Assembly (NCBI GenBank): GCA_947446645.1
Contig: CANFHA010000006.1
Span: forward strand, 124,001-188,000
Direction of reading: 5' to 3'
Source of the DNA: Chitinophagaceae bacterium
Lineage (GTDB): Bacteria; Bacteroidota; Bacteroidia; Chitinophagales; Chitinophagaceae
DNA length: 64,000 nt
Part shown: piece by piece, positions 28,638-36,771 of the stretch
Position numbering within the stretch: the stretch's first letter is position 1
How the letters are laid out: every line of letters begins with the position of its first letter
Notes under the pieces: model-generated
The model's input: the letters and a program-made list of their open reading frames with translations, nothing else
The model's database searches: none
Told to the model about the DNA's origin: nothing
Program-made: the position numbers and the translations under genes

Positions 28638-29578
28638 TCCCTACTAGATCACAAGAAACCCACAATACCCCCATAAACAAAACGTGTTGGGCCATGTTTA
28701 TCCCCTTCGTAAATTTGTGCTGCATTTATAGGTTTTCCTACTCAAGTGCCATCTGATCTCGCACACATATCCCTGGTAATCCAATTCCAGGATACGCGGG
28801 TAATTTCCGGGCATTTTGAGGCACCGGGTGAGGCATAAAATTCCCCAACCAGCTATCAAATTAATCAAACGAATCAAAAAAATCACAGTTCAGACGAGGT
28901 AGAAGTGGGTAAAAACGGGGCATAAAAATTACCCACGGCATCATTCAGATAAATCAAATCCTTAGCCGGCAAAAATCCCCCACGCTGGTAAAAGTGGGGT
29001 ATAAACGGGAAATGTGAAATATTTTTAATAATATTACCAAAACCAGCCACAGTAAAGGATTACAGCAAAATAAACCACCAAATAAAATGCCCCATATCAG
29101 CAACATTTTTATTTGTATAAAAGTGGGGCATTCACAAAATGATCTTTCCGCCTTAGCGGTAAAACTACTATTTCAGCTACCGGAAATCGACCGGAAAAAA
29201 CCAGAAACCGCCAATCGGAAAATACCTGATATTCCATCCCGATATCTCTCAGGACCTGCGCAAACACTATTTTCAAACAAACCGGAAAGCGAACATGAAA
29301 TCAGCACTACCCAACACGCCCCCAATAGATATTCCCCTGCCAGATCAGGCCGCACGTGCTGCGGGGCCAAATACAGTTCCCCCACAACAACAGCGCAGAG
29401 CTACCTTTTTTCCGGCGGAGCCTTTGGCCATGTCATCCTGAGCGAAGCCGAAGGGGCCTTTTCTTTGGTACTTTTCGTGCCTGTCCCGAAGCATTTCGGG
29501 AGCGAAGCAAAAGAAAAGTAAGGTAACGCATGATGACTCGTGACTAAACTTGCCCAAGATCTTCAGCAAAGGAGGCGA
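28638..29578. other. Gene-free region right of the CRISPR array, probably containing the array leader
   Basis: About 940 bases with no convincing gene. If the array is read leftward, the leader and promoter should be in the first 100-200 bases here; I find no perfect TAnnTTTG box close to the first repeat. Further right are three loose copies of an AAGTGGGG/AAGTGGGT motif (near 28902, 28991 and 29121), AT-rich runs of the AATCAAA type, and an 8-bp inverted repeat ATGCCCCA/TGGGGCAT (29087-29094, 29124-29131). A minus frame at 28886-28698 and a plus frame at 29087-29521 are open but have no protein-like features. Confidence 0.5.
29466..29521. repeat. Nested palindromic repeat
   Basis: TACTTTTC (29469-29476) pairs with GAAAAGTA (29513-29520), enclosing a perfect inner stem TCCCGAA/TTCGGGA (29484-29490, 29495-29501). 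It follows GTCATCCTGAGCGAAGCCGA (about 29433-29452). The make-up is that of an interspersed palindromic element. Confidence 0.45.
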
Positions 29579-30100
29579 TTAGCGCAGCTCTATCAGCTCA
29601 ACCGTAGTAATCACCCTGTTCTCATAATTAATAATATCCAGCGATGAAACGGTACCCTGTATGGCAAACTCCTCCGCATTCCATTTATCCACAACCCCCT
29701 TTATCCTATGTACATCCAGACTATTAGCAATGCTCATATGCGGTATGTAGCTCACATCCAGCCGCAGGTACCGCCACAGTTTACGGCTATACAACCGGTC
29801 GTGCAGCTTCGTGATACCACTAAAGCCCTCATCGGGCACCAGGAAGGCATCGTAGTAAGCACTGAATGAGTCTTTGTTAACAACAGTGCACCGCAGTGTA
29901 AACGGGATAGCAGCCATACCCGCCACCTGCTTCTTTACCTCTGTGGCAAACTCATCCAGCTCCATATCAGGCACAGAGAACACTATGGTGAAATGCGGCT
30001 CTATGATGTTGTACAGTGTATTGTGCTCACGCCTGCACAGCTGTATCCGCTCATAGTCCGCCGGTGCCAGGTCCGGATAAGCAACCACATGAAGGTTCAT
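29579..30100 (-). CDS. 2'-5' RNA ligase-like (2H phosphoesterase superfamily) protein
   Basis: A 173-residue cytoplasmic protein with the two signature H-x-(T/S) motifs of the 2H phosphoesterase superfamily: PHFTIVF (about 36-42) and PHMSIAN (about 120-126), spaced as in ThpR/LigT-like proteins. Members hydrolyse 2',3'-cyclic phosphates or related RNA ends; the physiological substrate of this one is unknown. ATG at 30100; a single gene next to the CRISPR-flanking gene-free region. Confidence 0.82.
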   Translation of the reverse strand: MNLHVVAYPDLAPADYERIQLCRREHNTLYNIIEPHFTIVFSVPDMELDEFATEVKKQVAGMAAIPFTLRCTVVNKDSFSAYYDAFLVPDEGFSGITKLHDRLYSRKLWRYLRLDVSYIPHMSIANSLDVHRIKGVVDKWNAEEFAIQGTVSSLDIINYENRVITTVELIELR

Positions 30101-30220
30101 CTATCGTTTGATTTATTTACTACCACTTAATTATTAACATCAACCTTTGCGTCTCAGCCCCCACTACCCTTCTCCCACACTTACGACTTATGACTCCCAA
30201 CTTACGACTAACTAAGATTA

Positions 30221-30252
30221 TTTACTTTTATTAAAAATAAAACATACCTTTG
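30221..30252 (+). promoter_or_regulatory. Promoter of the cold-shock-domain gene with a long 5' leader
   Basis: TACCTTTG (30245-30252) is a perfect -7 box, with TTTA (30221-30224) 20 bases upstream in the -33 position. Transcription from about 30258 would leave a leader near 137 bases before the ATG at 30395. Long leaders are a known feature of cold-shock genes, where RNA structure controls translation. Confidence 0.55.
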
Positions 30253-30394
30253 CGTAGATATTGGCTCCTGCCTTTGCTTTTTCTGCATTAGATTAGTTTA
30301 AATTCTTCTCTCTCAGTTCTCGCTTTTTCAGCTGCTTTTTGAAAACTAATAAATCTATCATTTTAAAGTTAGCAACAAAAACTAGAAATAATAT

Positions 30395-30829
30395 ATGAGT
30401 GAATCTTTTGCCAAAAAAGAAAAAACCAAGAAAAAAGCTAAAGACAAGCAGGCTAAAGCAGAGAAAATGCAGCAGCGTAAAAGTCAGAATACCAAAGGCA
30501 GAAGCCTTGAAGATATGATGGCTTATCTCGATGAGAATGGAAATATTACATCTACGCCGCCTGATGGCAGAGTGCGAAAAGAAATTAGCCTCGATGACAT
30601 ACAACTAGGTGCAGCACGTGTAATACCCGAAGAGATCGTAAGGAACGGTATAGTAACCTTCTACAATGACGCCAAGGGATACGGCTTTATCACAGACGAC
30701 AAGTCGCAGGAAAGCATCTTCTTCCATAGCAGCACGCTCTCCGTGTCCATCAAAGAAAGAGACAAGGTGACGTTTGAAAAAGAAAGAGGCCCTAAAGGCT
30801 ACAATGCGGTGAAAATCAGTAAAAAGTAA
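30395..30829 (+). CDS. Cold-shock-domain protein with a lysine-rich N-terminal extension
   Basis: A 144-residue protein. Residues 1-40 are very rich in Lys, Gln and Ala (KKEKTKKKAKDKQAKAEK) and probably unstructured; a middle linker has EDMMAYLDENGNITSTPPDG; the cold-shock domain occupies about 80-144 with RNP1-like GYGFITDD and RNP2-like IFFHSS. It is expected to bind single-stranded RNA or DNA and act as an RNA chaperone. The second cold-shock gene begins 40 bases downstream on the same strand, so the pair may be co-expressed. Confidence 0.85.
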   Translation: MSESFAKKEKTKKKAKDKQAKAEKMQQRKSQNTKGRSLEDMMAYLDENGNITSTPPDGRVRKEISLDDIQLGAARVIPEEIVRNGIVTFYNDAKGYGFITDDKSQESIFFHSSTLSVSIKERDKVTFEKERGPKGYNAVKISKK

Positions 30830-30869
30830 ATTCAATAACAATAAACAGTAACAATTAAAAACAAAAACA

Positions 30870-31061
30870 ATGCAACAAGGAACAGTAAAATTTTTCAATG
30901 CAACAAAAGGCTTCGGCTTTATTACTCCGGAAAATGGTAGCCAGGATATTTTCGTACACGTTTCAGGTCTTTATGACGAAATCCGTGAGAACGATAAGGT
31001 AACCTACGAAGTACAGAACGGTAAAAAAGGTCTGAATGCAGTGAACGTTCGTATCGCTTAA
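30870..31061 (+). CDS. CspA-family cold-shock protein
   Basis: A minimal 63-residue cold-shock protein: MQQGTVKFFNATKGFGFITP at the start, RNP1 KGFGFI and RNP2 DIFVHVSGL, ending NVRIA. It acts as a nucleic-acid chaperone that melts RNA secondary structure. It is slightly shorter than the E. coli family (about 70 residues) but complete. A strong terminator follows at 31097-31134. Confidence 0.93.
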   Translation: MQQGTVKFFNATKGFGFITPENGSQDIFVHVSGLYDEIRENDKVTYEVQNGKKGLNAVNVRIA

Positions 31062-31096
31062 TTATCTATACGTACTAAACTGAATATAGTACCATT

Positions 31097-31134
31097 AAAA
31101 AAGAATAAGCTCCTTCCGGAGCTTATTCTTTTTT
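31097..31134. terminator. Bidirectional intrinsic terminator after the cold-shock gene
   Basis: AAAAAAGAATAAGCTCC (31097-31113) pairs perfectly with GGAGCTTATTCTTTTTT (31118-31134) around a TTCC loop. T runs on both strands let it serve the rightward cold-shock gene and the leftward gene whose stop codon (31133-31135) overlaps its right edge. Confidence 0.9.
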
Positions 31135-31429
31135 ATGCAACCCATACTTTGAATTTCTCCCGGCTCATAATGCTGGTGTAGGCCTGGTCTATAAACAATG
31201 TCGTAGCCAGGTTCTTGCTGTTATTCAGCTCTGAAAACAGCGGCACATAGTGGCTATCCTTCTTCTGCGACATAAGTATGAACTTGCGCAGCTGCAGCCA
31301 TATCGGGAACCGCGGCCCCACAATGGTACACGTGATCTCCTGTATATCACCACTTACATTTATTACGTAGCTGATATCCAGCTCACCTGGCTGGTCGGCA
31401 CTAAATGGTATTGTTATCGGACTGGTCAT
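31133..31429 (-). CDS. Small hypothetical protein
   Basis: A 98-residue soluble protein, no signal peptide or membrane segment. The N-terminus (ITIPFSADQPGELDISYVI) looks beta-rich and the C-terminus more helical. I do not recognise the family. It is the last of three small leftward genes (31133, 31597, 31852); spacing of about 170 bases from the next suggests a separate or loosely linked transcript. Coding is supported by its ATG start, its use of a terminator at its stop, and normal codon pattern. Confidence 0.6.
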   Translation of the reverse strand: MTSPITIPFSADQPGELDISYVINVSGDIQEITCTIVGPRFPIWLQLRKFILMSQKKDSHYVPLFSELNNSKNLATTLFIDQAYTSIMSREKFKVWVA

Positions 31430-31596
31430 TTTTCAACTTTTAATGGTTAATCAACTCACTCTCGTTTCCACGCTTCGGGGCTACAGAAAGTATATAATTA
31501 TAAGCGAACTCAAAGTGACGCAGGCACGCAATAAGCTATGCTACCAGGCGCACCAAATGGAATGAATATGGGATCACCTTTTAAGATGATGGTACT

Positions 31597-31830
31597 CTAT
31601 TTATCACGCTTTACAACGGTGCCCAGCAATGTAAGTTTGATGGATGCTCCTTTACCGTCGCAGAAGCTTACCAGGCGCAGTTGTTTAAGCTCGGCAAGTG
31701 TAGGCAGCAGGCTATCTGACGAGACAGCTAATTCGCTCGCTATCTGGTAAGCGGTAACGGTTGGCCTTGGCTGTATCTCGCGGGCACTGATCTCTTTGAT
31801 CTTCCTGAACACTACATTTTCTATCGACAT
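31597..31830 (-). CDS. Small hypothetical protein with a possible winged-helix fold
   Basis: A 77-residue protein. TAYQIASELAVSSDSLLPTLAELKQLRLVSF (about 25-55) reads as a helix-turn-helix followed by a wing (DGKGASIKLTLLGTVV), the layout of small winged-helix DNA-binding proteins. This is inferred from pattern only. It lies 21 bases downstream of the 73-residue gene on the same strand, so the two are probably one operon. Confidence 0.6.
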   Translation of the reverse strand: MSIENVVFRKIKEISAREIQPRPTVTAYQIASELAVSSDSLLPTLAELKQLRLVSFCDGKGASIKLTLLGTVVKRDK

Positions 31831-31851
31831 AACTTAATTTTAACTAGTGAC

Positions 31852-32073
31852 CTATATCTTGCCACGGCTCAACTTGTTTAGCAACGATACATACCCTGCT
31901 TTCGCAGCATCTGGCAGCTGTTGTATCACCTCTGCCTGTATATGCGGGTAAGAACGCTCGTCCTTCCACTCTATAATGCCATCCCATTTCTTCTGAAACT
32001 CGGGAGAAACCGATCGTACTATCCTGGTAAATGAAACTTCAAATTGACGCCGTAACTCTGGTGTAGTTAACAT
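31852..32073 (-). CDS. Small hypothetical protein
   Basis: A 73-residue, largely helical, soluble protein (LRRQFEVSFTRIVRSVSPEF, AEVIQQLPDAAKAGYVSLLN) with no recognised motif. It starts with ATG 32073, after an AGGAG on the minus strand, and is followed closely by the winged-helix-like gene. Confidence 0.55.
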   Translation of the reverse strand: MLTTPELRRQFEVSFTRIVRSVSPEFQKKWDGIIEWKDERSYPHIQAEVIQQLPDAAKAGYVSLLNKLSRGKI

Positions 32074-32183
32074 GGGGAGGAGATAAAGAACTGATATATC
32101 TAAAGGTAATCAATTAATTCCATATTATACGTTTTTTTTAATTAAACGCAAAATTGGATTCCCGGATATCCAATTCATTCCAT

Positions 32184-32606
32184 CTATAAAAACCCTTTGC
32201 AATGAGCACTACCGCATTTACACTCCTTCTTGCCATCATGATGCGTTGGCCCATAGTTGCAGGTCAGTTCTTCGCCGGGCTTTATATCGCGCAGCGCATA
32301 AAACTCCACATTGTAGCCACTAACCCTAAGATACGTATTAGGCCCGCATGAATGGTTGATGTACTTCATTTCGTTGCTGTCTCCGGTGGCATCGAGCGCT
32401 TCACCATTCCATAGCTCCACAATGGCTATCGAATCAGAAAGCGACTCCTTTACTTTCTGTCTTGCCTTGCGTTTTGAGATGATCACCCCTGCCAGCGACC
32501 CTATTTTCTTCCTGGCCGGTATTTTGCCCTTTGCATAGGCTCCCAGCCCGTGTATCCGGCTTTTTGAGACACTCAGCGGGTAGTACACTTTAAACTCGTC
32601 GGCCAT
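32184..32606 (-). CDS. SET-domain protein
   Basis: A protein of about 140 residues with a compact SET domain: SRIHGLGAYAKGKIPARKKI at the start (the G-x-G-x-x-A pattern), YINHSCGPNTYL (NHSC motif), and ELTCNYGP (catalytic Tyr), followed by a post-SET zinc-type motif CKCGSAHCKGFL. SET proteins transfer methyl groups from SAM to lysine. Substrate in bacteria is usually unknown. I start at ATG 32606 (MADEF); an in-frame ATG at 32624 would add six residues. Confidence 0.85.
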   Translation of the reverse strand: MADEFKVYYPLSVSKSRIHGLGAYAKGKIPARKKIGSLAGVIISKRKARQKVKESLSDSIAIVELWNGEALDATGDSNEMKYINHSCGPNTYLRVSGYNVEFYALRDIKPGEELTCNYGPTHHDGKKECKCGSAHCKGFL

Positions 32607-32748
32607 GCTTATACGTTTTAACATCCGTCCCGGATGATCGTCTAAAAATAGGAATTTCAGGCAAGATATAATCTGCAAATTACCGGATCTTTAGCGCGAT
32701 AATACACACCGATGCGTTGAGGCACAAGCAATAACGAACATAAAAAGT

Positions 32749-32777
32749 CCGCACCTGGAGCCGTTCACCAGGTGCGG
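32749..32777 (-). terminator. Intrinsic terminator after the Thr-rich lipoprotein gene
   Basis: CCGCACCTGG (32749-32758) pairs perfectly with CCAGGTGCGG (32768-32777); on the minus strand the stem is followed by ACTTTTTA. It lies 20 bases after the stop of the gene at 32797-33333. Confidence 0.8.
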
Positions 32778-32796
32778 AATAAGAGAATCGATTGCA

Positions 32797-33333
32797 CTAC
32801 TTATGTGTCGTTATTATAACACCGTTCTTTTCCTTTATCTTTTCATTATCGTCTTTATACTTGATCTTACCATTGGCCTTTTCCTTATACTTAACTTTGC
32901 CTACCTCATCGCCACCTGTTGATGTAGGCATATTACCCGCCATGGCGTTCATCCTTATCGTATCAACCCGCATAGTTCCTGTAGAATCATGAATGATGAA
33001 GTTGTTTACTACTGCACCTGTTACGGCATAAATGGTGTCGTGCGTCCTTGGCTCCACTATAAATTCAAGCGGTTCGTTTGTCTCGTCGTTCACTATCTCG
33101 CCCAGCGAATTGTCCACCCTGGCGGAAACCTCCTTGCTGCTGCGCAGGTCCATATACTTTAATGAGGGCTGAGGAAAGAAACTACCCGCGTACTTGCGAT
33201 GTACTGTAGTGGTGGTAGTGGTGGTTACTGTAGTAGAGTCTTGAGTGGCCGGCGTATTAGTGCCAGTATTGCTGCACGATGCCGCGCCAATAATGACCAG
33301 GGAACCGACCGCATAAAATAATGTCTTTGTCAT
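32797..33333 (-). CDS. Probable lipoprotein of unknown function
   Basis: A 178-residue protein with a lipoprotein signal peptide (TLFYAVGSLVIIGAASC, Cys about 20) then a low-complexity Thr/Ser linker (TTVTTTTTTTV). The body has charged, beta-rich stretches (FIVEPRTHDTIYAVTGAVV) and a Lys-rich C-terminus (GKVKYKEKANGKIKYKDDNE). No known domain. It is predicted to be anchored to an envelope membrane. Confidence 0.7.
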   Translation of the reverse strand: MTKTLFYAVGSLVIIGAASCSNTGTNTPATQDSTTVTTTTTTTVHRKYAGSFFPQPSLKYMDLRSSKEVSARVDNSLGEIVNDETNEPLEFIVEPRTHDTIYAVTGAVVNNFIIHDSTGTMRVDTIRMNAMAGNMPTSTGGDEVGKVKYKEKANGKIKYKDDNEKIKEKNGVIITTHK

Positions 33334-33421
33334 TGATGTTGGTTTGATTTACCATGATATTAAAAAAATCAAGCCATGGTAACTCAAACCAACAAATGAC
33401 CTATAGTACCAAACAGGAAAA

Positions 33422-34444
33422 CTAGCTAACAGGTTCGTGCTCCTTTACATACTCCATCACTTTGTCCACCATCTTCTTAGACCCTATGAAAATAGGCACG
33501 CGCTGGTGAAGCTCTGTAGGAGTTATATCAAGTATGTTCTGTGATCCGGATACAGCCTTGCCGCCTGCTGCTTCCAGTATAAAGGCCATAGGATTGCATT
33601 CATATTGCAGGCGCAGCTTACCGTTTACATTGCTCTTGTCTGCAGGGTACATGAATATCCCACCCTTGAGGAGTGTGCGGTGCATATCGGCCACCATGGA
33701 GCCTATGTAACGATGAGAGAATGGACGTCCCTCTTCCTTATTGCTTTCCATACAATAGTTAAGGTAAGACTGCATACCATCGCTAAATTTTATACTGTTT
33801 CCCTGATTGAGGGAATATATCTTGCCATTCTCCGGACACTTCATATTAGGATGACTGAGGCAGAATTCACCAATTGAAGGCTCCAACGTAAAACCATTTA
33901 CACCAAGGCGGGTAGCATATACCAGCATAGTGCTTGATCCGAAAATGACGTAACCCGCTGCCATCAGGCGATTGCCGGGCTGCAGAAAATCGGCTTCAGT
34001 GCAAGACTTGCCCAGCTCGCTCACCCTTCGGTAGATAGCGAAGATGGTACCTATAGGTGCGTTCACGTCAATGTTCGAAGAACCATCAAGGGGATCGAAA
34101 AGAACCACATATTTTGAGTTCAGCGAAAACGTATCTTCATAAGAAAGATGCTCATCGTTCTCTTCCGATGCTATACCCGCGCACTCTGTAGAGTTTTTGA
34201 GAATTTTTATCAGTGTGTCATTAGCGAAAATATCTAGTTTCATCTGCTCTTCACCCTGTACGTTGGTAGCTCCATGCTTACCAAGTATATCTACCAGCCC
34301 GGCGCGACGCACCTGGTTGTTTATGATCTTTCCAGCAAGACCAATGTCCCTGAGCAGGGCTGAAAGGTCTCCTGTTGCCTGTGGAAATTTCCGTGTCTCC
34401 CTGATGGTAAACTCATCCATCGTTATTAAGTTGCTCTGCGACAT
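33422..34444 (-). CDS. fbp: Class I fructose-1,6-bisphosphatase
   Basis: A 340-residue cytoplasmic enzyme. The signature DPLDGSSNIDVNAPIGTIF (about 112-130) supplies the metal ligands, GIASEENDEH precedes it, and the C-terminal KLRLQYECNPMAFILEAAGG holds the sugar-phosphate-binding Lys. It removes the 1-phosphate from fructose-1,6-bisphosphate, the committed step of gluconeogenesis. Length is standard for class I. A TAATTTTG -7 box lies at 34473-34466 on the minus strand, close to the ATG at 34444. Confidence 0.96.
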   Translation of the reverse strand: MSQSNLITMDEFTIRETRKFPQATGDLSALLRDIGLAGKIINNQVRRAGLVDILGKHGATNVQGEEQMKLDIFANDTLIKILKNSTECAGIASEENDEHLSYEDTFSLNSKYVVLFDPLDGSSNIDVNAPIGTIFAIYRRVSELGKSCTEADFLQPGNRLMAAGYVIFGSSTMLVYATRLGVNGFTLEPSIGEFCLSHPNMKCPENGKIYSLNQGNSIKFSDGMQSYLNYCMESNKEEGRPFSHRYIGSMVADMHRTLLKGGIFMYPADKSNVNGKLRLQYECNPMAFILEAAGGKAVSGSQNILDITPTELHQRVPIFIGSKKMVDKVMEYVKEHEPVS

Positions 34445-34530
34445 TATATAGATTTATTGTTGTCGCAAAATTAACAAGAAGATTGGAAAGAAAACGCATT
34501 TATTGCTCGTTGTGCTAGTAGACTATGGCA

Positions 34531-35274
34531 TCACTTGCCGCCATTAGCCCGCAGATCGCGCCTGCAGCTGCTATCCATTACAGGCACATTGCCTGCCATA
34601 CCCGGCAGCGCACGGTTGGTGTTTATAGCGTAGTACATGAGGCACCGCGGATTTATGCAGTGATTAAGGTGTGCAGCATCTTCGTGGGCAACGACCATTG
34701 GGGAGCCCAGGTTCACAAGCCCCATAATGTGACATAGCTCATGCTCCAGCACGCTTGTTTCAAGTGCCACGCGCGACACCTGTCCAAACCCACCCGAGTT
34801 AGTAAAGATATCCTTGCCGAACAGGCAGATAGACGTATTGCGGTAAGCAAAACCCAGTGTAGTTAACGATGTATCGAATCCGTCAGTTACCAGTATGTAG
34901 ATTGCCACGTTGTGGCCAGCCGTATAGGCCGTCCGGTTCTTCCTTTCGGTGATCGCGGCAGAATCTACTGTGAAAGTGTTTCCATTAGCCGCAATCTGGG
35001 TTTGATTGATGACAATGCCGCCAGGCTTATTACAGATGCTATCGAGGAAGATCGTAAGATTGGCTATTGTAGAAGCGTCCAACATGTAGCCGGGCATGTA
35101 CTGTACCTCTATGGTCATTGAAGAATAGGTAGACGCGCTAAGTATGTCCATTGCAGACTTGCCCAACGCCTGGTTGCTGTAGCCGTTAGGCAATACTTCC
35201 GGGTTTACACTATTATCCTTTTTACAGGAGTACATCAGTAATATCATGCATGAAAACAGGAGACACTTCCTCAT
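34531..35274 (-). CDS. Zincin-type metallopeptidase lipoprotein
   Basis: A 247-residue protein from ATG 35274 with a lipoprotein signal (MRKCLLFSCMILLMYSC, lipobox LMYSC). The catalytic motif is EHELCHIMGLVN (H-E-x-x-H-x-x-G), followed by HEDAAHLNHCINPRCLMYY, where a third zinc ligand and a Cys-x4-Cys-x-Met pattern like archaemetzincins could sit. This suggests a surface or periplasmic zinc peptidase; substrate unknown. The frame is open nine codons upstream but the ATG at 35274 starts the lipoprotein signal. Confidence 0.75.
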   Translation of the reverse strand: MRKCLLFSCMILLMYSCKKDNSVNPEVLPNGYSNQALGKSAMDILSASTYSSMTIEVQYMPGYMLDASTIANLTIFLDSICNKPGGIVINQTQIAANGNTFTVDSAAITERKNRTAYTAGHNVAIYILVTDGFDTSLTTLGFAYRNTSICLFGKDIFTNSGGFGQVSRVALETSVLEHELCHIMGLVNLGSPMVVAHEDAAHLNHCINPRCLMYYAINTNRALPGMAGNVPVMDSSCRRDLRANGGK

Positions 35275-35317
35275 ATTGTCCAATTTAAAAAGCCTATGCA
35301 AAAATCCTGCCGCGTCA

Positions 35318-36679
35318 CTAATCTGTACTTATCCGCCCTTTGTGATATTCATTTTGTAACAGGGAAAAACAAATGGAATCCTCCATTTTGCCATTTTTGT
35401 AAAAATGCGACCGTAAGAGTCCTTCCCTGGTAAAATTGTTTCTATTCATCAGCCTTAGTGAAGGTTCGTTTTGCGGGCTCACATAGGCCTCTATGCGGTT
35501 CAAGTTCATTTTTTCAAAACCATACCTGATTATCTCCGCTATGGCTTCGCTCATTATCCCCTTTCCCTTCATCGTTTCATCTATCATCCGGTAACCGAGC
35601 TCTGCACGAGAATGCTCCTTGTACCAGTTGTGAAAACCACTCTTACCAATTGCCTTCCCGCTCTTCTTATCAAAGAGCATAAATGACTTTATTGTTGTGC
35701 GGTAGTTCGAAAGCCCCAATTGCAAATTATTCCGTTCCTTTTCAAGCTCTTCACGGGTTAATATACCCATATGGTGCATAATCTCATCCTCGCTGTAAGA
35801 AGTGAAAAGTTCTGCTATGATCTCCGGGCTGAGTTCTTTAAGCCACAATCGCTTTGTCTCAAGTACCACCTGATCCAATGCTGGCCTTTCTTTCTGCCTT
35901 GGTTCTGGCTGCCCGCCCCCTAGCTGAAAAAGGTTTATGTGCTGTCCTTCAGGAGTACTGATGGTAATATTATCACTACCCTGCTCTTTGAGCCCCGTCA
36001 TTCCCGCTGCTTTCAATTTGCTGATCTTTGCTGTCATGTCTGCAGCAAAATATGTTATTGCCGGCTTACTGAAATGATCTGACTGGTGCAGGCCCACGAT
36101 ACTCAAGCCATCGGAAATAATGGCCCAGGGATAAGGGGAAGTGAATTTTGAAACGGCTTTAAAGCCAAGCTGTTCCCAAAAAACAAGCGACTCGTCCAGG
36201 TTTTTAACCGGGTGTGCATATTCAGCAAATAAACCAACGGTTTTGTTTACGTATTTCTTTGTATTAAAATAGTCCGTCTGCGGCATAGTAAGCATACCAG
36301 GGCCGGGGGGCTGAGAGAATCCTTCAACCATACCAACCAGGCTAATAATGAGTCCATCAGGCGATTCAAAAACAAAGCGTTTCAGTGTATCCGCTTTCTT
36401 AGCCCGCTGCGTAAACTTTACGCTCTTTTTTTCAAGCGCCGAAACTATCGTATCGATATGTGCGGTGTAGTAGGTCAGGGCCATATACGGCTTCGGATCC
36501 TTTCGAAGCATTATGAGTACCGCTCCGTCTGTAACCTGTATCCAGGGGAAGGGCCATTCGGCCCGGAATAACTCTTTGAAACCAAGCTTCTGGTAAAAAG
36601 CAAGCGAAGTTTCAAGATCGGGCGAAGCTATAGTGAAAGCAGTAATCTCACCAAGAAAAGGGGTGGGTGATTTTTCCAT
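35318..36679 (-). CDS. Fusion protein: two VOC (glyoxalase-like) domains plus a GNAT acetyltransferase
   Basis: A 453-residue cytoplasmic protein. VOC domain 1 (about 10-120, FTIASPDLETSLAFYQKLGF), VOC domain 2 (about 145-255, VKNLDESLVFWEQLGF, ending STPEGQHINLFQL), and a RimJ/RimL-type GNAT domain (about 275-440; ELGYRMIDETMKGKGIMSEA, NEPSLRLMNRNNF). VOC domains bind metal or small toxic molecules, GNAT transfers acetyl groups, so a detoxification or resistance enzyme is plausible, not shown. ATG at 36679 is preferred over the TTG nine bases upstream. Confidence 0.82.
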   Translation of the reverse strand: MEKSPTPFLGEITAFTIASPDLETSLAFYQKLGFKELFRAEWPFPWIQVTDGAVLIMLRKDPKPYMALTYYTAHIDTIVSALEKKSVKFTQRAKKADTLKRFVFESPDGLIISLVGMVEGFSQPPGPGMLTMPQTDYFNTKKYVNKTVGLFAEYAHPVKNLDESLVFWEQLGFKAVSKFTSPYPWAIISDGLSIVGLHQSDHFSKPAITYFAADMTAKISKLKAAGMTGLKEQGSDNITISTPEGQHINLFQLGGGQPEPRQKERPALDQVVLETKRLWLKELSPEIIAELFTSYSEDEIMHHMGILTREELEKERNNLQLGLSNYRTTIKSFMLFDKKSGKAIGKSGFHNWYKEHSRAELGYRMIDETMKGKGIMSEAIAEIIRYGFEKMNLNRIEAYVSPQNEPSLRLMNRNNFTREGLLRSHFYKNGKMEDSICFSLLQNEYHKGRISTD

Positions 36680-36771
36680 AACGCACAAATAATTAGCGGT
36701 TTGAAGATAGCACTTTGTATTCTTTATGCTTTCGTTTACGCCGCAATGAGTAATTTTACACGACGAAGTTA

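Noticed and set aside
28698-28886. Minus-strand 62-codon frame beside the CRISPR array
   Set aside because: Short, no motif, and in the likely leader region; probably chance.
29087-29521. Open frame of 144 codons in the gene-free region
   Set aside because: It runs through a palindromic repeat and has a low-complexity composition with no protein-like motif.
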